Assembly: GCA_937884735.1 (NCBI GenBank)
Contig: CAKZYI010000495.1
Span: 1-20,465, forward strand
Length of the DNA stretch: 20,465 nucleotides
Reading direction: 5' to 3'
Source: an uncultured Pleurocapsa sp.
GTDB taxonomy: Bacteria; Cyanobacteriota; Cyanobacteriia; Cyanobacteriales; Xenococcaceae
Numbering within the stretch: position 1 is the stretch's first letter; each line of letters starts with the position of its first letter. The notes under the pieces were generated by a model. The model searched no databases. It saw nothing but the letters and a program-made list of their open reading frames with translations, and was not told the DNA's origin. Of the stretch, positions 15,406 to 20,465 are shown in pieces. The position numbers were made by a program, and so were the translations under genes.

Positions 15406-17580
15406 TTAATTAACTAACTTATTCAAAGCTACACCTATAACAGGGGCATTACAGCGTTTTAATTGTTCTAAGGCTTCGGTAAACGCTGCACTTTGTATTT
15501 TTCCTAAACCAGTAACTAAAACTATGCCATCAGTTTTCGTTGATAGTAAATTAACATCAGCAAATCCAATAATTGAACAAAAGTCATAAATAACCAGATC
15601 AAACTGCTTTTTTAATTCCTCCATTAAAGAATACATCTTTGTAGAAGCCAATAAACGACTAGGATCGTCTTTAATAGTTTCTCCTATTAAATTATTTAGT
15701 CCTGAAGGAAGAATAAAAAGATTGTCTTCTAATGGTAATTTTTGAATTAAATGTAACCCTGAATGCGAAATATTCTGCTCCAAAATATTTCTTAAACCCA
15801 TTGCTTCTTCATACCCTAGATTACTACTTAGATGCTTGGTGCTATGTAAATCTGTATCCACAATTAAAACTTTTTTACCCATAGAAGCTGTAGCTTTGGC
15901 GAGGTTGAGAGCTATGGTAGATTTTCCTTCCCGAGGAATTGCAGAAGTTATGGCAATGGATCTAATGTTTGCATTAACACTCAAAATTTCAGAGGTGTTA
16001 TTAAAATTTAATAAACCCAGGTTGGCAGCAAATGAACGAAAAGTTTCTATAGAAAAAGTCATAGAAGATTCTTGTTTTATGTTTAACAAAGAATCTAGTG
16101 CCATAGATGATTGTTTAAAATCCTTTCTGATACTAATTGGTTTTAAAAAAGGTAGTTGCTTTTGCTTTGGATTATAGGGAATACCAGTTAATATCGGTAA
16201 ATCTGTTATCTCTTCAATTTTGGCTGAATTGTAAATAATATTTTGTTGCTTATCCAAAATACAGGCAAATCCTACTCCAAACAACAAACCTAAAGTTGAA
16301 GTCATTAGTAGATAATTAATTGTATTAATATTATTGCTAACTGGTTCTCCCGCTGGAGTTAAAAGTTGCCAAGGTGATTCTTTTTGAGCAGCATCAATTT
16401 GTAATGCATCTTTTTGTAAAGTGAACTCGTTAAGCTTTCGATTGGCTATGTTCAACCTATGCTCAAGATTACTATACTCTCCTGAAATTTCTGACCATTG
16501 TCTCAGTTGACTTTTTAAATTTTCTTTTTCTATTTTTAGAGCTTGCTGTCGATTTTCTAAAAGAACTATTTGGTTGACTAGCTTTTGCCGAATATCTTTT
16601 CCTGCTTCGGCGATCAATAAAATTAATTGCTGCTTTTCTTGAAGCAGAGCCTGTATTGTATGGCTTTGATCGGAAAAAATAGTTGATTGTTGACTAATTT
16701 CTACATCTAGAATCTGTAACTGCTTCAACAATTCGGTGTATCCAGGTGTTACAAAACTTGTTATGGAATTTAGATTTGCTGGTCGAATTGCTAATTCGCG
16801 GTCTAAAGTACTTAAAGTGCCTTGCAATTCTCGAAGTTGTTTTGAATTGTTTTCGCGCTTTATGTCTATTTGACTCATACGCATCGTAATTTGTTCTAAA
16901 GAATTATCTGGAGTATTAAAGTTATATTTAGTTCTTAATTCTGTTATCTGACTGCTAATTTTTTTTGCCTGTGTAGAAATTTTGGGTATTTGCTTATCTA
17001 GAAAGGCAATTCCTCTTCTCACGCCAGACTGGCGTTTTTCTACACTGTAGCTTTGATAAGTCTGTACAAGTGCATCTATAACATCTGCCACCTTTTGCTT
17101 ATCAGGATTTTCATAGATCACCAATAGAATATTTTGATCTTTCTGACTGCTTGAAATTATTTCGATATTCAAATCTGAAATTAGATCTCCGTAGCTTAGA
17201 TCTGGATATCGATCTTTGAGGGTTTCCACAATACGTAAAACAAGTCTCGGACTTTTTAAAATTTTCAGTTGAACTTCATCTAGATCTACATCTGAAATTT
17301 CTTCTCTAGTTTTTCGGGAATCTTCGTTACTAGATGTAACTTTAGTTTCAATGTTTACTGGCTCAGATAAGAGTTCAAATCTAGCTGTATAGACTGGAGG
17401 AGCCATTAAAATTCTTAACAAACCTAAGACAGTGAAAAGTAAAGTAAAGCTTCCAATTAGAGGCAACTTTCTTAAAAGAATATTTTTAAATTCATCTATA
17501 TTTAATCCTCCTTCTGCATTCTCTGGAAGGGAATAGCTGTTTGAACGATAGTTTTGGTGTTGCTGTAAATTTTGATTCAT
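15406..17580 (-). CDS. Wzc-like polysaccharide co-polymerase / BY-kinase
   Basis: A 724-aa inner-membrane protein of exopolysaccharide export and chain-length control. The N-terminus has a cytoplasmic tail, TM1 (about 41-60), a periplasmic Wzz domain with long coiled-coil stretches (about 200-400), a conserved WQLLTPAGEP (404-413) and TM2 (about 423-443). The C-terminus is a cytoplasmic P-loop ATPase: Walker A with IPREGKST (Lys553), Walker A' with LIVDTDLH (575, 577), and Walker B with DLVIYDF (Asp666). Oddities: the usual DTPP after Walker B reads DFCSIIG, the PP(N)P loop near 625-640 is replaced by a longer GLNNLIGETIKDD, and the chain ends at ALNKLVN with no tyrosine cluster. Autophosphorylation of a tail is therefore unlikely in the standard way. 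Its gene is divergent from the glycosyltransferase locus. Confidence 0.9.
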   Translation of the reverse strand: MNQNLQQHQNYRSNSYSLPENAEGGLNIDEFKNILLRKLPLIGSFTLLFTVLGLLRILMAPPVYTARFELLSEPVNIETKVTSSNEDSRKTREEISDVDLDEVQLKILKSPRLVLRIVETLKDRYPDLSYGDLISDLNIEIISSSQKDQNILLVIYENPDKQKVADVIDALVQTYQSYSVEKRQSGVRRGIAFLDKQIPKISTQAKKISSQITELRTKYNFNTPDNSLEQITMRMSQIDIKRENNSKQLRELQGTLSTLDRELAIRPANLNSITSFVTPGYTELLKQLQILDVEISQQSTIFSDQSHTIQALLQEKQQLILLIAEAGKDIRQKLVNQIVLLENRQQALKIEKENLKSQLRQWSEISGEYSNLEHRLNIANRKLNEFTLQKDALQIDAAQKESPWQLLTPAGEPVSNNINTINYLLMTSTLGLLFGVGFACILDKQQNIIYNSAKIEEITDLPILTGIPYNPKQKQLPFLKPISIRKDFKQSSMALDSLLNIKQESSMTFSIETFRSFAANLGLLNFNNTSEILSVNANIRSIAITSAIPREGKSTIALNLAKATASMGKKVLIVDTDLHSTKHLSSNLGYEEAMGLRNILEQNISHSGLHLIQKLPLEDNLFILPSGLNNLIGETIKDDPSRLLASTKMYSLMEELKKQFDLVIYDFCSIIGFADVNLLSTKTDGIVLVTGLGKIQSAAFTEALEQLKRCNAPVIGVALNKLVN

Positions 17581-18525
17581 AGGTACTATATAACTATTAG
17601 TTTTGTATATGGTAATGATTTAGTAACTTTAAAATACAATTTTATGTAGTTTTTGATACGTATAAATTACATTTTTGTATGTTTAAAGTAGAGAAAAGAT
17701 GTAATATAGAATTTATTTATGATTTGTCATTGACTTTTGAAGTATAGTATTATTACTACATCTTGTAAGTAAGCTTAAGCTTGAGATAAGATTTAAATAA
17801 CTAGGTTTTTGTTATAAAACACGGTTATTGTTGGGTAAAGTAATATTAAGAAGACACCATTGAGTGCACTTAGTTACTTTTATTCTGTGGTTTATTGCGA
17901 ATTGCAGTGATAATCCCATATTGCAGTAATAATTTTATATGGTGGTTGAAACTTGAATCACCTTCAAAAACTTACTTAAGCATAGTACAAAAAAGTTATT
18001 AACTTAATTTCCATGATAAGAGAAGTATCTAAATCAGCGAAAATTTTATATTTAGAAAAAATAAGCCGGAGCGGTAGAAGAATTTTCTACGGAAGCAGGA
18101 AGTATTTGGCTGTCCAATATTTTGTGCACAATCCTACTCGCCCAGACTAAATAATTGAGCTTAACAGAACTTACTTATTAGTTCAGTTACTAAGCTTTTC
18201 TTCCGAAGCCTAGCAACAAGATTACATGGCTAATTAAAATTATATTGGTTAATTCTTAGCAAAGACACCTAAAAGACAGTGAGTGCTAGTATGTCTGTTT
18301 TAAAATTAACTGCTGTTATATTTTTCTCAGATACAAGTACTGTTTGTTAAATCTAAGTTTGGAATAAAGAGAGGAAAAGCGCAGTAGCTGTTCCAGCAAA
18401 ACAATACTAGTGAAAACTATATCGTATATGTGTAAATCAGGCTATTTTTTTCGAAAAAAATAGCCTGATTTTTTATATTTATAAAAATAATAGCCCAACA
18501 ACAAAATAATTAGAGGCTTTATATT
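17581..18525 (+). other. 945-bp gene-free region with promoter-like and hairpin elements
   Basis: No gene longer than 45 codons is visible between the BY-kinase and the zinc-ribbon gene. It holds a TTGACT at 17730-17735 as a possible -35, with weak -10 candidates near 17748-17758. A 12-bp HindIII-type palindrome (AAGCTTAAGCTT) lies at 17771-17782. RNA-type hairpins on the plus strand include 17941-17962 (GGTGGTT/AATCACC, one G-U pair), 18074-18090 (GTAGAA/TTCTAC), and 18162-18189 (TAACAGAACT/AGTTCAGTTA, one mismatch). CGGAAG at 18090-18095 could pair with CTTCCG at 18200-18205. A strong terminator closes the stretch at 18434-18477. Together this may be a non-coding RNA or a long leader; no known RNA family can be assigned. 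Confidence 0.4.
18434..18477 (+). terminator. Strong Rho-independent terminator without an upstream gene
   Basis: Bases 18434-18471 form a perfect 38-bp palindrome: a 19-bp stem with AAATCAGGCTA at the foot and an A/T-rich upper part, with no unpaired loop in the DNA form. Six T residues follow (18469-18474). The upstream flank has no T-run for the minus strand, so it is directional for plus-strand transcripts. The nearest upstream gene lies on the other strand, over 800 bp away. Confidence 0.85.
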
Positions 18526-18912
18526 ATGCCTAATAAACGAAGTGGAAGAAATACAAAAAAGTTTTTTTGTCCATATTGTGAAACCAGATTATGGAGGCTA
18601 GGAACTACTAAGTATCATCTATTTTATAAAGATGCTATTGAAATTAGAAAACACACAGGAATTTCATCTAAAAAATCAAAATTGCTAGCCAATCAAAACA
18701 GTACTTATCTAGATTCTAATAAATGGATCGAAGGTTTTTGTTGTCCTCATCATGGTTCACAATGGCTTTTACTATCTGTTAAAGGCAAGAATTATGAATA
18801 TAGACTAGCCAAAGAAAAAGATTGGTTACAAACAGAAAAAACTTTAGATCAAAGAGTGTCAAATCCTTCGGTTGGTGAATTTACCTTAAAAATGAGCCGT
18901 AAACTTCGTTAA
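18526..18912 (+). CDS. Small zinc-ribbon-like hypothetical protein
   Basis: A 128-aa basic protein with a probable metal site: C15-P-Y-C18 near the start and C72-C73-P-H-H76 in the middle (FCCPHHGSQW), spaced as in a split zinc ribbon. Aromatic residues are numerous (W23, W67, W80, W100). Residues 36-65 are a lysine/serine-rich linker. I do not recognise a named family; similar short proteins are, as far as I recall, found beside cyanobacterial polysaccharide genes. An AGAGG ribosome site about 10 bp before the ATG supports the start. It is 55 bp downstream of the strong terminator, so it needs a promoter inside or after the hairpin region, or depends on readthrough. The WecG-type gene starts 70 bp after its stop, so both may be one operon. 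Confidence 0.7.
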   Translation: MPNKRSGRNTKKFFCPYCETRLWRLGTTKYHLFYKDAIEIRKHTGISSKKSKLLANQNSTYLDSNKWIEGFCCPHHGSQWLLLSVKGKNYEYRLAKEKDWLQTEKTLDQRVSNPSVGEFTLKMSRKLR

Positions 18913-18982
18913 GAAAAAATCATCTTGTTCTTGTTAGTTACTTAATCCAAACCAATTTTTGAAAATCAAGTTAGTAAAGCCA

Positions 18983-20260
18983 ATGATACCTAAAAAGAAG
19001 CTATTAGATATACCCGTTACTTGCTTACCTTTTGAAGAGCAAATCATGCTAATGTTGCGTTGGGCAAAAGTAAGAACAAGCAAAGTTGTTTGTTTGGCAA
19101 ATGTTCACATGCTAATGGAAGCATATAAAAATCCTAAGTTTGCTCAAGTTCTACATAAAGCAGATTTAGTTACCCCAGATGGAAAACCATTGGTTTTTAT
19201 GCTTCGCAAATTAGGAATCAGAAATCAAAATCAAGTAGCAGGATTAGATGTATTTTTAAACTTGTGTGACTTGGCAGAGCAGACTGATACCAAAATTTAT
19301 CTTCTTGGTTCTAACGATAATATTCTCAATAAAATTAAGCATAAGTTGAATAGAGAATATCCAATCTTGCAGATTGCAGGTATGAAAGCACCACCTAATA
19401 TTTCTGTTGAAGAAAAGATTAGCGATCGCGATTTGGATCTTATTCAAGAAATTAATCAAAGTGGAGCGGGAATATTATTCGTATGTTTAGGATGTCCTAA
19501 ACAAGAAATTTGGATGTCTAAACATCAAGGCTTGATTCAAGGAGTAATGATTGGAGTTGGTGCAGTTTTTTCTATGTATGCAGGAGTCAATCCTCGCGCT
19601 CCACAATGGATTCAAAAAGTGGGTTTGGAATGGTTATATCGTCTCTCCCAAGAACCAAGAAGGCTTTGGCGACGTTACAGCTCAACGATTCCTCCTTTCT
19701 TGTATTTAGCAATAAAACAGTTAGTCGGACCCTATAAAAAGAAGTTGAGTCGGGCAAGATGGAGCAAAACTCCAAGAAATATCGTAGTAAATCTACAGAA
19801 TTTGATCGATCCCTACGAAAAGATCGGTAAAATTTTGGTACGTCAAAATGTCATTTCTAGTGAAGATTTGGAGCAGGCTTTAGTAGACCAGCAATCATAT
19901 AAAAATATGCGGCTAGGTCAAATTTTAGTCCGCAAAAACTTGATATCTTTATCTCAATTAAAGTTTTACTTAAAAAATCAAAACATTAAGCTAGGAGACT
20001 TTTTAGTGGAAAAAAAGGTCGTAAACAGACGCAGCTTAAGAAATATATTGACTATATTGAATAACTCTAAGGTTAACTCAAATAACTCTGATAAAAATGT
20101 TAGTGAAATTATTTTACAACAGAGTATTCTTTCAGAAGAAAGATTAAAAGAGCTATTAATTGAATACTACACAAGAAGAAAAGGCTTATTCTTAGATGAA
20201 AACATAAGTGCAAATGATGACAATTTATGCTTGTGGATTCAACAATCATTAGCTAGCTAG
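18983..20260 (+). CDS. WecG/TagA/CpsF glycosyltransferase with C-terminal MshEN-like repeats
   Basis: The N-terminal part (about 17-245, numbered from the TTG at 18959) is a GT26 glycosyltransferase of the WecG/TagA/CpsF family. These transfer a sugar to lipid-linked precursors in teichoic acid, enterobacterial common antigen or exopolysaccharide synthesis. Signatures: VCLANVHMLMEAY, ADLVTPDGKPLV with the catalytic Asp, FVCLGCPKQEIWM and VGAVFSMYAGVNPRAPQW, then GLEWLYRLSQEPRRLWRRY. Usual length is about 240-260 aa. The extra 175 residues hold four tandem helical repeats of the (R/K)LGQILV-x-(R/K)-NLIS type (288-312, 318-341, 344-367, 380-403), like MshEN/GspE N-terminal domains, some of which bind c-di-GMP. 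I prefer the ATG at 18983; a TTG at 18959 would add eight residues. Neither has a good ribosome site. Confidence 0.85.
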   Translation: MIPKKKLLDIPVTCLPFEEQIMLMLRWAKVRTSKVVCLANVHMLMEAYKNPKFAQVLHKADLVTPDGKPLVFMLRKLGIRNQNQVAGLDVFLNLCDLAEQTDTKIYLLGSNDNILNKIKHKLNREYPILQIAGMKAPPNISVEEKISDRDLDLIQEINQSGAGILFVCLGCPKQEIWMSKHQGLIQGVMIGVGAVFSMYAGVNPRAPQWIQKVGLEWLYRLSQEPRRLWRRYSSTIPPFLYLAIKQLVGPYKKKLSRARWSKTPRNIVVNLQNLIDPYEKIGKILVRQNVISSEDLEQALVDQQSYKNMRLGQILVRKNLISLSQLKFYLKNQNIKLGDFLVEKKVVNRRSLRNILTILNNSKVNSNNSDKNVSEIILQQSILSEERLKELLIEYYTRRKGLFLDENISANDDNLCLWIQQSLAS

Positions 20261-20347
20261 TTACGAACAAAACAATTGTAATTATCAAATCACCTTTCAA
20301 ATTTAATTAACTAACCATTAATATTTTTCTTGATTTTCAAATAACTC

Positions 20348-20465
20348 ATGGAAACCGAACAACAAGATTTTTTATCATCACCCACTGACTTAATTGTTAT
20401 TGACTCTAATATAGTAGGATATGAAAATATACTAGGAACAGATATTTCTAATTCAGAAATATTAG
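20348..20465 (+). CDS. DUF4347-type surface protein, N-terminal fragment (cut by window edge)
   Basis: The ATG at 20348 opens a frame that runs off the right edge after 39 codons. The part seen is METEQQDFLSSPTDLIVIDS, then NIVGYENILGTDISNSEIL. It resembles the start of DUF4347 domains, which read as a hydrophobic strand with 'VFID..V.DY..L..G' and sit at the N-terminus of very large secreted proteins with cadherin, Calx-beta or RTX repeats. It follows the glycosyltransferase by 87 bp on the same strand. The identification rests on fewer than 40 residues and must be confirmed with the next bases. Confidence 0.6.
   Translation, partial: METEQQDFLSSPTDLIVIDSNIVGYENILGTDISNSEIL

Noticed and set aside
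15836..16177. 113-codon plus-strand frame inside the BY-kinase gene
   Set aside because: It is antisense to the conserved P-loop domain; the coding signal belongs to the minus strand.
18411..18464. 17-codon GTG-started frame running into the strong hairpin, as an attenuator leader peptide
   Set aside because: No ribosome binding site at usable spacing and no run of one amino acid that would give a control signal.

Overview
The window looks like a cyanobacterial chromosome. It is AT-rich and carries about sixteen copies of the octamer GCGATCGC (HIP1), scattered both in genes and between them. Many protein families are typical of filamentous or baeocystous cyanobacteria: the TIGR02587/TIGR02588 membrane pair, DUF1206, adhesin-type Calx-beta proteins, DUF4347, and a Wzc-like tyrosine kinase. 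The species cannot be named from the sequence; a Pleurocapsales-like or related coccoid lineage is only a guess.

Layout. 1-447 has no gene. 448-1753 is a two-gene operon for an integral membrane protein of unknown function and its single-span partner. Two minus-strand membrane proteins follow: DUF1206 (1778-2560) and DUF3592 (2836-3402). A 608-bp leader with a repeated operator-like motif precedes a 963-aa multidomain extracellular-type protein (4011-6902), which contains an almost perfect 476-bp internal duplication. Next is an intact YhaV/PrlF toxin-antitoxin pair on the minus strand (7130-7923). After it comes an accessory stretch with a small antitoxin-like orphan, two hypothetical proteins and dispersed intergenic repeats (8090-9342).

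The core gene valS (valyl-tRNA synthetase) occupies 9552-12308. It converges on a Nudix hydrolase gene (12371-12868) across a hairpin. The stretch 13044-13494 is a previously coding, now decayed hicBA toxin-antitoxin pair that shows up only when frames are stitched together. A saccharopine-dehydrogenase-like oxidoreductase (13639-14655) and a coiled-coil cyanobacterial protein (14879-15340) follow.

The right end is a cell-surface polysaccharide/adhesin locus. It holds a Wzz/BY-kinase chain-length and export regulator on the minus strand (15406-17580), then a 945-bp gene-free region that ends in a strong plus-strand terminator. Beyond that lie a small zinc-ribbon-like protein (18526-18912), a WecG/TagA glycosyltransferase with four extra MshEN-like repeats (18983-20260), and the first 39 codons of a DUF4347-type protein (20348 onward). 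The kinase, the glycosyltransferase and the surface proteins plausibly act together in building the cell envelope or sheath; this is inferred from neighbourhood. The most interesting items are the decayed hicBA locus, the WecG-MshEN fusion, the orphan terminator with a possible structured RNA before it, and the duplicated adhesin domain.
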